DNA from: Oscillospiraceae bacterium
GTDB taxonomy: Bacteria > Bacillota > Clostridia > Oscillospirales > Oscillospiraceae
Direction of reading: 5' to 3'
Length of the DNA stretch: 32,873 bases
NCBI GenBank assembly: GCA_902783035.1
Contig: CACZPK010000137.1
Span: 1-32,873 of the forward strand
How positions within the stretch are numbered: the stretch's first letter is position 1; the number at the start of each line of letters is the position of its first letter. Below the pieces are notes generated by a model, which saw only the letters and a program-made list of their open reading frames with translations, was not told the DNA's origin and did no database searches. Below, in pieces: positions 23,094-30,419 of the stretch. Made by a program: the position numbers and the translations under genes.

Positions 23094-24017
23094 TCAAATC
23101 GGCTCAATGGCATTCAGGTCGTAGGGAGTGGTCTGGTAGACATAGTAGTTCAGCCAGTTCTGGTACAGCAGGTTCGCGTGGCTGCGCCAGGTAACCAGCG
23201 GTTTTTGTGTATCGTCGTCCCCCGGGAAATAATGCTCCGGCATCCGGGGCTCCATGCCAAGGCCCTTGTCGCGCAAATACTCCTTTTGCAGCGTATCGGC
23301 ATCGTACTCCGAATGCCCGGTGATAAACACCTGCCGTCCGCCGTCGGTCATCAGCATGTAGACGCCGGCCTTCTCCGACGAGGCAAGAATGCGCAGTTTT
23401 TTGCATTTTTCCACGTCCTCGCGGTGAATGGTCGTGTGTCTTGAGTGCGGCGCAAGAAACACATCGTCGAAGCCGCGCAGCAGCATCGATGAGCGGCGCT
23501 CCACCGTATGCTCAAATACACCGGAGAGCTTCTCCGGCAGCAGGTACTTGGGGATGCCGTAGTGGTAATACAGCGCCGCCTGCGCGCCCCAGCAGATGTG
23601 GAACGTGGAATGGACATGCGTTTTGCTCCATTCCATGATTTCGCACAATTCGTCCCAGTATTCAACGTCTTCAAAGTCCAGCTTTTCCACCGGTGCACCG
23701 GTAATGATCATGCCGTCGAAATAGCGGCGCTTGATCCGGTCGAAGGTGGTATAAAAGTTGAGCATATGCTCCGGCGGAACATTCTTTGCCTCATGGCTGG
23801 CAGTCTGCATCAGTTCCAGCTCCACCTGCAGCGGCGTGTTGCCGAGCAGCCGTGCCAACTGCGTCTCCGTTTCGATCTTCGTCGGCATCAGGTTCAGCAG
23901 CAGCACCTGCAAAGGACGAATATCCTGTGTCATGGCGCGGGTCTCGGTCATGACAAAGATGTTCTCGTCGGTCAGGGTTTTGGTTGCGGGCAGGTCGTTT
24001 GGAATTCGGATCGGCAT
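23094..24017 (-). CDS. metAA: Homoserine O-acetyltransferase (MetA family)
   Basis: A 307-residue MetA-family acyltransferase with nucleophile Cys142 ([16 protein letters not shown]), and GHSEYD providing the His and Glu of the active site. Residue 111 is Glu ([17 protein letters not shown]). In studied MetA proteins Glu111 goes with acetyl-CoA use and Gly111 with succinyl-CoA, so O-acetylhomoserine is the predicted product. That matches the adjacent O-acetylhomoserine sulfhydrylase gene, 21 bp upstream in the same unit. Many databases would label it homoserine O-succinyltransferase by family name alone. Confidence 0.93.
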   Translation of the reverse strand: MPIRIPNDLPATKTLTDENIFVMTETRAMTQDIRPLQVLLLNLMPTKIETETQLARLLGNTPLQVELELMQTASHEAKNVPPEHMLNFYTTFDRIKRRYFDGMIITGAPVEKLDFEDVEYWDELCEIMEWSKTHVHSTFHICWGAQAALYYHYGIPKYLLPEKLSGVFEHTVERRSSMLLRGFDDVFLAPHSRHTTIHREDVEKCKKLRILASSEKAGVYMLMTDGGRQVFITGHSEYDADTLQKEYLRDKGLGMEPRMPEHYFPGDDDTQKPLVTWRSHANLLYQNWLNYYVYQTTPYDLNAIEPI

Positions 24018-24038
24018 GGGTCTTTGCCTCCTTAATGA

Positions 24039-25316
24039 TTATGCGAGCGCCTGCTCGATGTCGGCGATCAGATCCGCCGCGTCCTCCAAGCCGCAGGAAT
24101 AGCGCACCAAATCGGGTGAAACGCCTGCGGCAGACAACTCTGCATCGCTCATCTGGCGGTGCGTGGTGCTCGCCGGATGCAAACAGCAGGTGCGCGCGTC
24201 GGCGACGTGCGTCTCAATAGCGGCGATCTTCAGCCGTCCCATGAAACGCCCCGCTGCCTCGCGTCCGCCCTTGACGCCGAAGCTTACGACGCCGCAGGTT
24301 CCGTTCGGCATATACTTCTGCGCAAGCGCATGGTATTTGTCTCCCTCCAGTCCCGGGTACTGCACCCATGCGACCTTGTCGCTGGACTGAAGGTACTTTG
24401 CCACTGCAAGGCCGTTCTCACAATGGCGCTGCATGCGGACATGCAGGCTCTCCAGCCCGAGGTTGAGCAGGAAGGCGTTCTGGGGAGACTGGATGGAGCC
24501 GAAATCGCGCATGAGCTGGGCGGTTGCTTTCGTAATGAACGCCCCCGCAAGCCCGAAACGCTCCGTATAGGTAACGCCGTGATAGCTCTCATCCGGCGTG
24601 CAAAGCCCCGGAAAACGGTCCGGATACTTTGTCCAGTCAAACTTGCCGGAATCAATGATCGCACCGCCGACGCCCGCTCCGTGCCCGTCCATGTACTTGG
24701 TGGTGGAATGGGTCACAATGTCCGCCCCCCACTCAAAGGGGCGGCAGTTCACCGGCGTTGCAAAGGTGTTGTCCACGATCAGCGGCACCCCGTGGGCATG
24801 CGCTGCTTTGGCGAACTTTTCAATATCCAGCACCGTGAGGGCGGGGTTCGCGATGGTCTCGCCAAACATCGCCTTGGTGTTCGGACGGAAGGCCGCCTCA
24901 AGCTCCGCCTCCGTGCAATCCGGCGAAACAAAAGTAAAGTCCACGCCCATGCGCTTCATCGTAACGGCGAAGAGGTTGAACGTACCGCCGTAGATACTCG
25001 ATGAGCTGACAACGTGATCTCCGCATGAGGCAATGTTAAACACGGAGTAGAAGTTCGCCGCCTGTCCGGAAGATGTCAGCATTCCCGCCGTGCCGCCCTC
25101 CATCTCCGCGATCTTCGCAGCGACATGGTCATTGGTGGGGTTCTGAAGCCGGGTATAAAAATAACCGCTTGCCTCCAGGTCGAAGAGCTTTGCCATGCCC
25201 TCCCCCGTCGCATACTTAAAGGTCGTGCTCTGAATGATGGGAATTTGTCTCGGCTCGCCGTTTCCCGGCGTATAGCCGCCCTGCACACATTTTGTGCCGA
25301 TGCCTTGTTCCGCCAT
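24039..25316 (-). CDS. metY: O-acetylhomoserine aminocarboxypropyltransferase (sulfhydrylase)
   Basis: A 425-residue Cys/Met-metabolism PLP enzyme of the MetY group. PIIQSTTFKYATGEGMAKLFDLEASGYFYTRLQNPTND near the start, SSSSIYGGTFNLF and the PLP-lysine segment ADIVTHSTTKYMDGHG place it in the family, and the long form (over 420 residues) separates MetY from cystathionine synthases (~390). It makes homocysteine (or methionine with methanethiol) from O-acetylhomoserine and sulfide. The ATG at 25316 has GGGAGG 9 nt upstream; the frame's upstream extension crosses the promoter. Together with metA it gives direct sulfhydrylation. Confidence 0.95.
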   Translation of the reverse strand: MAEQGIGTKCVQGGYTPGNGEPRQIPIIQSTTFKYATGEGMAKLFDLEASGYFYTRLQNPTNDHVAAKIAEMEGGTAGMLTSSGQAANFYSVFNIASCGDHVVSSSSIYGGTFNLFAVTMKRMGVDFTFVSPDCTEAELEAAFRPNTKAMFGETIANPALTVLDIEKFAKAAHAHGVPLIVDNTFATPVNCRPFEWGADIVTHSTTKYMDGHGAGVGGAIIDSGKFDWTKYPDRFPGLCTPDESYHGVTYTERFGLAGAFITKATAQLMRDFGSIQSPQNAFLLNLGLESLHVRMQRHCENGLAVAKYLQSSDKVAWVQYPGLEGDKYHALAQKYMPNGTCGVVSFGVKGGREAAGRFMGRLKIAAIETHVADARTCCLHPASTTHRQMSDAELSAAGVSPDLVRYSCGLEDAADLIADIEQALA

Positions 25317-25351
25317 AAGCAAGTGCCTCCCGAATGTCAAATTTCCACAAC

Positions 25352-25380
25352 AGTATAAAACGATTCCCTGCGCTTGGCAA
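25352..25380 (-). promoter_or_regulatory. SigA promoter of metY-metA-PPC
   Basis: On the minus strand TTGCCA (25375-25380), a 17-nt spacer and TATACT (25352-25357). The leader is only about 30 nt, too short for a SAM riboswitch or T-box, and no such motif lies upstream in the divergent gap. Confidence 0.85.
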
Positions 25381-25504
25381 GATTTTTTGCGCACGCGGTT
25401 TTAATTCGGTTTATCCGCATACGGCAAGCCTGATAAAACCGTGATTTCCCACAAGATGCACAATTCCCGCGAGAAAAAATTTTTGTTTTGAGCAAAAAAA
25501 GTAT

Positions 25505-25532
25505 TTTACTTATTCAAAAACTGTGTTATACT
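25505..25532 (+). promoter_or_regulatory. Extended -10 SigA promoter of the deacetylase gene
   Basis: TTTACT (25505-25510), a 16-nt spacer and TATACT (25527-25532) preceded by TGT form an extended -10 promoter. It points away from the metY promoter; the two start sites are about 195 bp apart. The start at about 25539 rules out translation from codons before it. Confidence 0.75.
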
Positions 25533-25550
25533 TTTAGACTGCTAGATAAT

Positions 25551-25579
25551 GCAGGCACTCAGCATTGCCTGCGGGCAGG
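25551..25579 (+). promoter_or_regulatory. Alternative hairpins in the deacetylase leader
   Basis: GCAGGC (25551-25556) can pair with GCCTGC (25567-25572). The CCTG at 25568-25571 can instead pair with CAGG (25576-25579), which is the Shine-Dalgarno region before the TTG start. The two pairings exclude each other. Regulatory function is only a possibility. Confidence 0.35.
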
Positions 25580-25589
25580 TGATAACGAC

Positions 25590-26552
25590 TTGTACTTTGG
25601 AAGCGTCCGCTTTTTCAAAAATCTCATTTTTCTCGCGGTCTGCGTCCTCATTCTCATACCGACCTTTTTGGCGGTGAAATACTACCGTATCAGCGAACAG
25701 GCGGCCGCCGCAACCACGGCACGCGAAATCACGACAGAAGATACCGAAAGCCTCGGCGATCCGGGCAACATGTTTGAGCCGGACAAACCCGCTGATTCCG
25801 AAAGCACCGGTTCCTCTGCACACAGCGGCATCGGGACGGATGGCACCCCGACCGCCGATCCGCCGTCGTATCAGTCTCTGTATCCGGATTTCTACGCGCC
25901 GCAGCCGTACACCGCAACGGAGCGCGTGGAAAATACGATCTATCTGACCTTTGACGACGGGCCTTCCGATCGGACGGATGAGATCCTCGCGGTGCTGGCG
26001 GAAAAGAATGTCAAAGCGACTTTCTTCGTTATCGGCCATTCCGACCAGGCAAATCTGGAACGGATGCGCAAAATCGTCGAAGCCGGACACACCATCGGGA
26101 TGCATTCCTATTCACATGATTATGGAAAGGTCTACGCCTCGGTAGAGAGTTTTCTCGATGAATTTCACCGCAATTTCGTCCAAATCGTCGAAACCACCGG
26201 CGTCACGCCCACGGTATTCCGTTTCCCGGGCGGCAGTATCAACGGCTATGACGGCGGATTCTATCAGGAGATCATCTCCGAAATGATCCGGCGCGGTTTC
26301 GTCCCCTATGACTGGAACGTCTCCAGTGAGGATGCCGTCGGCGCGCGGGAATCCGTGAGTGGTATCGTGCAGCACGTTGTGCAGGGCGCAAGCGGAAAAG
26401 TGCGTGGCTTCGTACTTTTTCATGACAGCGCCGCCAAAACCACAACCTCTCAGGCTGTCGGTCAGGTAATTGACCGCCTTCAGGCAATGGGTTTTGCCTT
26501 CGCCGCAATCACGCCGGACACCATGCCCGTGCTTTATAATTACCAATACTAA
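25590..26552 (+). CDS. Membrane-anchored polysaccharide deacetylase (NodB domain)
   Basis: A 320-residue protein: N-terminal membrane anchor (about residues 8-27, FFKNLIFLAVCVLILIPTFLAV), a ~90-residue Ser/Thr/Pro/Asp-rich linker, and a NodB domain. The five carbohydrate-esterase-4 motifs are present: TFDDGPSD, HSYSHD, RFPGGS, DWN and LFHD. Metal ligands Asp and two His are in place. It should remove acetyl groups from N-acetylated sugars of peptidoglycan or another envelope glycan outside the membrane. I chose the TTG at 25590, preceded by AGGTGAT, because the frame's earlier TTG (25488) lies before the promoter. Bactofilin follows 27 bp later in the same direction. Confidence 0.9.
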   Translation: MYFGSVRFFKNLIFLAVCVLILIPTFLAVKYYRISEQAAAATTAREITTEDTESLGDPGNMFEPDKPADSESTGSSAHSGIGTDGTPTADPPSYQSLYPDFYAPQPYTATERVENTIYLTFDDGPSDRTDEILAVLAEKNVKATFFVIGHSDQANLERMRKIVEAGHTIGMHSYSHDYGKVYASVESFLDEFHRNFVQIVETTGVTPTVFRFPGGSINGYDGGFYQEIISEMIRRGFVPYDWNVSSEDAVGARESVSGIVQHVVQGASGKVRGFVLFHDSAAKTTTSQAVGQVIDRLQAMGFAFAAITPDTMPVLYNYQY

Positions 26553-26579
26553 TCAAATATACGGAAAGAGGAAATTAAC

Positions 26580-27323
26580 ATGAGCAAGAAAGACAACTTC
26601 AGCCAGGCGATGTACGAAATGTTCGGGCTGGGCAAAAGCCAGGACGAGAACGACGAGGAGCTGGAAACCCTTGATTCGGCGGATGCCGAAGAGGCCGCCC
26701 CGGTCGAGGACAGCACGTCCGAGTGGCCCGCTGAATCTGCCGTAGTTGAGTCGGCCCCGGCCTATGAAGAGCCTGTTGTTGAGCAGCCCGAGCCGCAGCC
26801 CGTTGCGGAGGCGCCGCAGCCCGTTTACGAAGCGCCCGCGCCCCAGCCCGTTGCAGCACCGGCGCCCGCACCCCAGCCCGTCGTCGAGACGGTGCGCACG
26901 CCCGTACGCCGTGCCAACTGCACCTATTTTGCCGAAGGCACCTCGATGGAGGGCACACTCCGTTCCGACAGCGATGTGGAGATTTGCGGCGATTTCAAGG
27001 GCGAGATCGCGTCCGACGGCAAGGTGACAATCCATGCCAACACCACCAGCAGCATCGCGGCAGCGGAGCTGGTGCTGGTCGGCTGCACGCTTACCGGCGA
27101 TTCCATGGTCGGCGGCGACGTCACCATTGACGAGCACTCCTCCATCACCGGCAACGTCCGTGCCGCCAACATTGTCTGCTCCGGCATGATCCAGGGCAAC
27201 CTGAACGTCCAGAACAACATCATGCTGACCGAGAACGCACAGGTCATCGGCGACATCAAAACCGGTACGCTCGCGATGTCCCGCGGCGCGAAGGTCTCCG
27301 GCAAGGTCGACATGGGCAACTGA
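26580..27323 (+). CDS. Bactofilin (polymer-forming cytoskeletal protein)
   Basis: A 247-residue protein with an acidic N-terminus (1-60), a Pro/Gln/Val/Ala-rich linker (about 61-105) with repeated P-Q-P-V units, and a C-terminal bactofilin beta-helix (about 110-247) seen as short repeats such as GTLRSDSDVEICGDFKGEI, GDVTIDEHSSITGNVRA and GAKVSGKVDMGN. Bactofilins self-polymerise without nucleotide, often on the membrane, and place cell-wall enzymes. Here the neighbour is a polysaccharide deacetylase, which fits a role in envelope modification (inference). AGAGGA stands 7-8 nt before the ATG. A terminator follows directly. Confidence 0.9.
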   Translation: MSKKDNFSQAMYEMFGLGKSQDENDEELETLDSADAEEAAPVEDSTSEWPAESAVVESAPAYEEPVVEQPEPQPVAEAPQPVYEAPAPQPVAAPAPAPQPVVETVRTPVRRANCTYFAEGTSMEGTLRSDSDVEICGDFKGEIASDGKVTIHANTTSSIAAAELVLVGCTLTGDSMVGGDVTIDEHSSITGNVRAANIVCSGMIQGNLNVQNNIMLTENAQVIGDIKTGTLAMSRGAKVSGKVDMGN

Positions 27324-27343
27324 TCCAAAGCGCCATAAAAACG

Positions 27344-27379
27344 AAAAAAGACTGCGGTAATTAGCCGCAGTCTTTTTTT
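27344..27379. terminator. Bidirectional intrinsic terminator
   Basis: AAAAAAGACTGCGG (27344-27357) pairs with 27365-27378 around a 7-nt loop, followed by a T-run on both strands. It serves bactofilin on the plus strand and the convergent gene ending at 27382 on the minus strand. Confidence 0.95.
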
Positions 27380-27381
27380 GC

Positions 27382-27942
27382 TCACACGATCGAATATCCG
27401 CCCCGCACCAGCAGCTTGACCGTTTCCGCCGTTGCCTTGACGCCGCGCTCGTCGATCGTCATCATATACAGGTGGTTCTTTACCAGCGCCGCACCGCCGC
27501 CGAGCGTGGTCCCGTCCGTCTCGTCGATCAGGCCGGGGCTGGAGGGCGTAACACAGCTTGCCGTGCCGACGCGCAGCATCACTTCGCAGCCGATACCGCC
27601 CATAAGCGTCTGTCCGTTTGAAAGCGTTACCACGGTAAAGGTGTCCGCTGTGCCGGAACCGCTCCCTGTGCTCACCGATCCGCCATACTGCTCTGCCAGC
27701 GCCCGCGTGTCCGCGTCAACCTGTGCCGTCAGCTTGTCCGACAGTTCCTTATCGCGTACGGCGAGTTTCTCGTCCACTTTTCCCAGCAGCTGCGTCATGA
27801 ACGTGTCGTTGAGATAGCTGAGCGTCACCAGCGGATCGCTCTCCGAGCCGGCGCCGCCCGCCGCCGTCACGCTTACCGCCAGCGCGGCATAGCTCAGCAG
27901 CATCAGCAGCATCAAGCGCACAAGCCAGTGGTTCTTCTTCAT
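27382..27942 (-). CDS. Secreted protein of unknown function
   Basis: A 186-residue protein with a Sec signal peptide (KKNHWLVRLMLLMLLSYAALAVSVTA, cleavage probably after about residue 28), then SDPLVTLSYLNDTFMTQLLGKVDEKL, a helical charged segment (about 55-85), a Gly/Ser linker (about 88-97) and a C-terminal domain (98-186) with ESIGCEVMLRVGTA-like and ALVKNHLYMMTIDERGVKATAETVKLLVRG text. There is no lipobox, LPXTG or S-layer domain. I recall proteins with similar DPLVTLSYLN and LVKNHLYM segments in related Clostridia, but no named function. AGG lies about 9 nt before the ATG. Downstream it shares a terminator with bactofilin; upstream is mazF, 57 bp away in the same direction. Confidence 0.75.
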   Translation of the reverse strand: MKKNHWLVRLMLLMLLSYAALAVSVTAAGGAGSESDPLVTLSYLNDTFMTQLLGKVDEKLAVRDKELSDKLTAQVDADTRALAEQYGGSVSTGSGSGTADTFTVVTLSNGQTLMGGIGCEVMLRVGTASCVTPSSPGLIDETDGTTLGGGAALVKNHLYMMTIDERGVKATAETVKLLVRGGYSIV

Positions 27943-27967
27943 ACTATGTATCCTACCCTTTCTTTCA

Positions 27968-27992
27968 GGGGGCGGCCGCGCGGCGCGCCCCC
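27968..27992. other. GC-rich hairpin between mazF and the secreted protein gene
   Basis: GGGGGCG (27968-27974) pairs with CGCCCCC (27986-27992) around a loop that is itself GC-palindromic. It lies 8 bp after the mazF stop. No T-run follows on the minus strand, so it is more likely an mRNA-stabilising or pausing element than an intrinsic terminator. Confidence 0.45.
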
Positions 27993-27999
27993 CGCCTTA

Positions 28000-28365
28000 T
28001 CAGACCAGTTGTGAAGTTTGCAGGCCAAAGCTCACCGCGATGGCGGCGTCGATCTTGCCCATCAATTCGCCGCTGACGCGTCCCATGTGCTCGCGCAGGC
28101 GGCGCTTGTCAAGCGTACGGATCTGTTCCAGCAGCACCACCGAGTCGCGCGGCAGACCGCAATCCGGCGCGGCAAGCGAGATGTGCGTCGGCAGCTTTGC
28201 CTTGTTTGTCTGTGACGTAATGGCGGCGGCAATAACCGTCGGACTGTATCGGTTGCCGGTGTCGTTTTGCACGATCAGCACCGGACGAACGCCGCCCTGC
28301 TCGCTCCCGACTACGGGAGAGAGGTCGGCGTAATAAATATCTCCTCTTTTTACGCTGGTATCCAC
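28000..28365 (-). CDS. mazF: MazF/PemK-family endoribonuclease toxin (NdoA-like)
   Basis: A 121-residue single-domain mRNA interferase. [31 protein letters not shown], the [14 protein letters not shown] segment and [20 protein letters not shown] are very close to Bacillus NdoA (EndoA). It would cleave RNA at a short sequence. I prefer the GTG at 28365 (GGAG 10 nt upstream); a GTG three codons earlier has the same GGAG only 1 nt away. It lies after alanine racemase as in Bacillus, but the antitoxin gene usually between them is missing: the 144-bp gap has no reading frame of that size. Confidence 0.92.
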   Translation of the reverse strand: MDTSVKRGDIYYADLSPVVGSEQGGVRPVLIVQNDTGNRYSPTVIAAAITSQTNKAKLPTHISLAAPDCGLPRDSVVLLEQIRTLDKRRLREHMGRVSGELMGKIDAAIAVSFGLQTSQLV

Positions 28366-28509
28366 GCTGTTCACACTCCGAGCGGAAGAAGTCCTTTCGG
28401 GCGTTGCGCCCGCAGAAGGCTGTTTTCATTCTCCCACGCGGGAACGGGTTTTATACCTCATTCCCAATTCATCCTATGCGGAGTGTCCGCTTCTGGTGCG
28501 CGGCAGGCG
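28366..28509 (-). other. Structured gap between alr and mazF, no gene
   Basis: No open frame long enough for a MazE/NdoAI antitoxin (about 70-95 residues) exists here. It holds several short hairpins: CGGGCG/CGCCCG (28398-28412), a TCCC/GGGA pair near 28434-28445 and GCGGA/TCCGC near 28478-28490. No T-run follows any of them. A TATAAA occurs on the minus strand without a good -35. Confidence 0.6.
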
Positions 28510-29655
28510 TCAATCGGCTGGCCTGCCGTTTTCAAAATAGTGCCGCGGTACGCGCGCCGAAACCGCGCACAGCAGTTCATAGGAGATCGTGCCCGCAGCC
28601 TGCGCTGCCGTCTCGCAGAGCATGTGCTCGCCAAATATCTCCACCTCATCGCCCGGGCGCAGCTCCGGCTGGTCCGTCACGTCGACCATACACATATCCA
28701 TGCAGATGCGCCCCACCTGCCGCGCCTCGCCATAAGGCGTACGCACGACAAGCTTATTGGAAAGCGCACGATGCAGACCGTCCGCGTAACCGATGGGCAA
28801 CACTGCGATACGGCGCGCGCCATCCGTGAAATACGTACGTCCGTAGCTGATCGAGGTGTCCGGAGCAAAGTCCTTTATGGTCGAAACGACCGTTTTCAGG
28901 CGCATGACCGGTCTCATTCCCATCCGCTCTGCCAGCTCTCCCGTACCGTAGAGGATAATGCCGCAGCGCACCATATCCCATGACCACTCGGGATAGGTCG
29001 CTATGCCGCCCGCATTGCAGCAGTGGTGGATGCGGAACCGAAAACCGTCGCGTTCGACCGCACCGATCATTTTCACAAAGCGCTCGTGTTGCCATTTGGT
29101 GAAAGCGACGTGCTCCGGCGCATCCTCGTCGGATACGGCAAAATGCGTAAACACGCCCTCCACATCCAGATGCGGCAACTCCAGCACCGCGCGGATGTCG
29201 CGCAGACTCGTGTCAAAGTGTGCGTCGTCGCACTGGAAGCCGAGACGTCCCATACCGGTGTCGAGTTTGATATGCACCTTCATCGCTTTGCCGCAACGTG
29301 CGGCAGCCTCGTCATAAGCGCGTGCCGTCTCCAGATCCGGAACCGCCTGCGTCATGTCCAGATGTACGATGCGTTCGCCCTCCTCGGGCGGCGTATAGCC
29401 AAGCATCAGGATCGGCGTCGTCACCCCGCCCGCGCGCAGCTCCGCACACTCGTCGATATTGGAAACGGCGAAATACGCTGCGCCGAGGGTTTCCAGCTTC
29501 CGCGCCACGCGCACCGCACCGTGTCCGTATGCGTCCGCTTTGACCACACCGAGCAGTTTCGGTTCCGGTCCGACATGTGCCCGGATGACGCCGAAATTAT
29601 GCGCCAGATTATCCAGGTCAATCTCCGCCCATGTCCGTTTGAGGGGCGTTTCCAT
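28510..29655 (-). CDS. alr: Alanine racemase
   Basis: A 381-residue fold-type III PLP enzyme. The PLP lysine is Lys39 in LLGVVKADAYGHGA, and the second catalytic residue is the Tyr in ISYGRTYF, from the other subunit; RCGIILYGTGELAERMGMRPVMRLK is the usual barrel/C-domain segment. It interconverts L- and D-alanine for peptidoglycan and, in some spore formers, for germinant control. The ATG at 29655 comes 2 nt after the stop of the GerS-like lipoprotein gene, so the two are one unit. A TTG two codons earlier overlaps that stop and is less likely. Confidence 0.96.
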   Translation of the reverse strand: METPLKRTWAEIDLDNLAHNFGVIRAHVGPEPKLLGVVKADAYGHGAVRVARKLETLGAAYFAVSNIDECAELRAGGVTTPILMLGYTPPEEGERIVHLDMTQAVPDLETARAYDEAAARCGKAMKVHIKLDTGMGRLGFQCDDAHFDTSLRDIRAVLELPHLDVEGVFTHFAVSDEDAPEHVAFTKWQHERFVKMIGAVERDGFRFRIHHCCNAGGIATYPEWSWDMVRCGIILYGTGELAERMGMRPVMRLKTVVSTIKDFAPDTSISYGRTYFTDGARRIAVLPIGYADGLHRALSNKLVVRTPYGEARQVGRICMDMCMVDVTDQPELRPGDEVEIFGEHMLCETAAQAAGTISYELLCAVSARVPRHYFENGRPAD

Positions 29656-29657
29656 GT

Positions 29658-30269
29658 TCAAACATCTCTTTTCTGCGAACTTGATTCTGGTATTTTATCA
29701 CGAAAGGTAAAATCCGTAAACTGCAAATATGCCAAAATTTCGCCGCGAAACTCGATCTCAGCGTACAATGGTGCATCCGCAGCGTCGAACCAGACCGCGA
29801 CAAGCAGCTTTTCTCCTGCCTGCTCGGTTTCAAAACACAGACGCAGCGCATCCGCCGTGTCGCCGCAGCGCGCCGTGCCGCACTCGGTAAGGCAGCCCTC
29901 CGCAATGGCGCGCAAAACCACATCGGAGGCGTTTGCCGCGTTAACGGGCGTATCCGCATTCCCGGCGTCCAGCACCGTCCCGTCATAGGCCAACGTCAGC
30001 GGTGCACCGCGGTGCAGCACGGCGCTTATCCCCGCGAGCGCCTCCGGTTCGCATACCGTGACCCTTGTTTCATCGTCCGACTGCTCCATGTCCAGTACAT
30101 AATGGCGCATCTCCTCTCCGCTTGCCACGTCCGCTTCCACGCGCGCCTTGCAGCCGTCCGACGCGGCATAACGCGATTGCAGCGCCGCGGCGCGGTCTTC
30201 CGCGGTATCCTGCGCGGCGCAGGCAGACAGTGTCAACAGCGCAAGTAAAAGCAACAGGCATCGTTTCAT
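29658..30269 (-). CDS. Lipoprotein, probable GerS-family germination protein
   Basis: A 203-residue predicted lipoprotein: signal peptide KRCLLLLLALLTLSAC with the lipobox LSAC, so the mature protein starts at Cys17. The rest is a soluble beta-rich domain (RHYVLDMEQSDDETRVTVCEPEALAGISAVL, LTLAYDGTVLDAGN, LLVAVWFDAADAPLYAEIEFRGEILAYLQFTDF) with the look of a LolA/GerS-like fold. In Clostridioides difficile the germination lipoprotein gerS is in an operon with alanine racemase alr2; here too the gene runs straight into alr with a 2-nt gap. GerS works with the amidase CwlD to make muramic-lactam in the cortex. The assignment rests on lipobox, size, fold impression and context, not on a recognised motif. 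Confidence 0.6.
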   Translation of the reverse strand: MKRCLLLLLALLTLSACAAQDTAEDRAAALQSRYAASDGCKARVEADVASGEEMRHYVLDMEQSDDETRVTVCEPEALAGISAVLHRGAPLTLAYDGTVLDAGNADTPVNAANASDVVLRAIAEGCLTECGTARCGDTADALRLCFETEQAGEKLLVAVWFDAADAPLYAEIEFRGEILAYLQFTDFTFRDKIPESSSQKRDV

Positions 30270-30298
30270 TTTTATTCCTCCGCATCAGATCTCCGAAC

Positions 30299-30327
30299 AA
30301 CCTATGCGGGGCTTACGCCCAGTATAC
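30299..30327 (-). promoter_or_regulatory. Possible forespore promoter of the gerS-like/alr unit
   Basis: On the minus strand GTATA (30323-30327) fits the SigG/SigF -35 GHATR. Sixteen nt on, CATAGGTT (30299-30306) shares the CATA of the SigG -10 but not its end. The spacer contains a GGGC/GCCC palindrome that may mean something else. A TATACT overlapping the -35 has no SigA partner. GGAGG stands 7 nt before the ATG. Confidence 0.3.
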
Positions 30328-30362
30328 CTGTCAGGCGGCACGCCGTCGATGGAAATTTTATC

Positions 30363-30391
30363 TTGTGTACGCTATCGCTTTATGCTAAAAT
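30363..30391 (+). promoter_or_regulatory. SigA promoter of the DtxR-family regulator
   Basis: TTGTGT (30363-30368), a 17-nt spacer ending in TGC and TAAAAT (30386-30391): an extended -10 promoter. The leader is about 22 nt. No clear DtxR-type palindrome overlaps it. Confidence 0.7.
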
Positions 30392-30419
30392 GGCAAAAAT
30401 GAATAAGGAGGTGCTGCCG

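Noticed and set aside
25317-25589. SAM riboswitch or T-box upstream of metY
   Set aside because: The metY leader is about 30 nt, and no kink-turn/GGA or T-box AGGGTGGNACCGCG-type motif occurs in the divergent gap.
27968-27992. NotI-like and AscI-like octamers side by side, suggesting a cloning linker or assembly artefact
   Set aside because: They are by-products of a GC-only hairpin in a normal intergenic gap; flanking genes are native and intact, and no vector sequence is present.
28440-28500. A forespore-type promoter before mazF (GCATA with GGTATAAA downstream)
   Set aside because: The -10 side does not fit SigF or SigG, and no SigA -35 is present; too weak to list.
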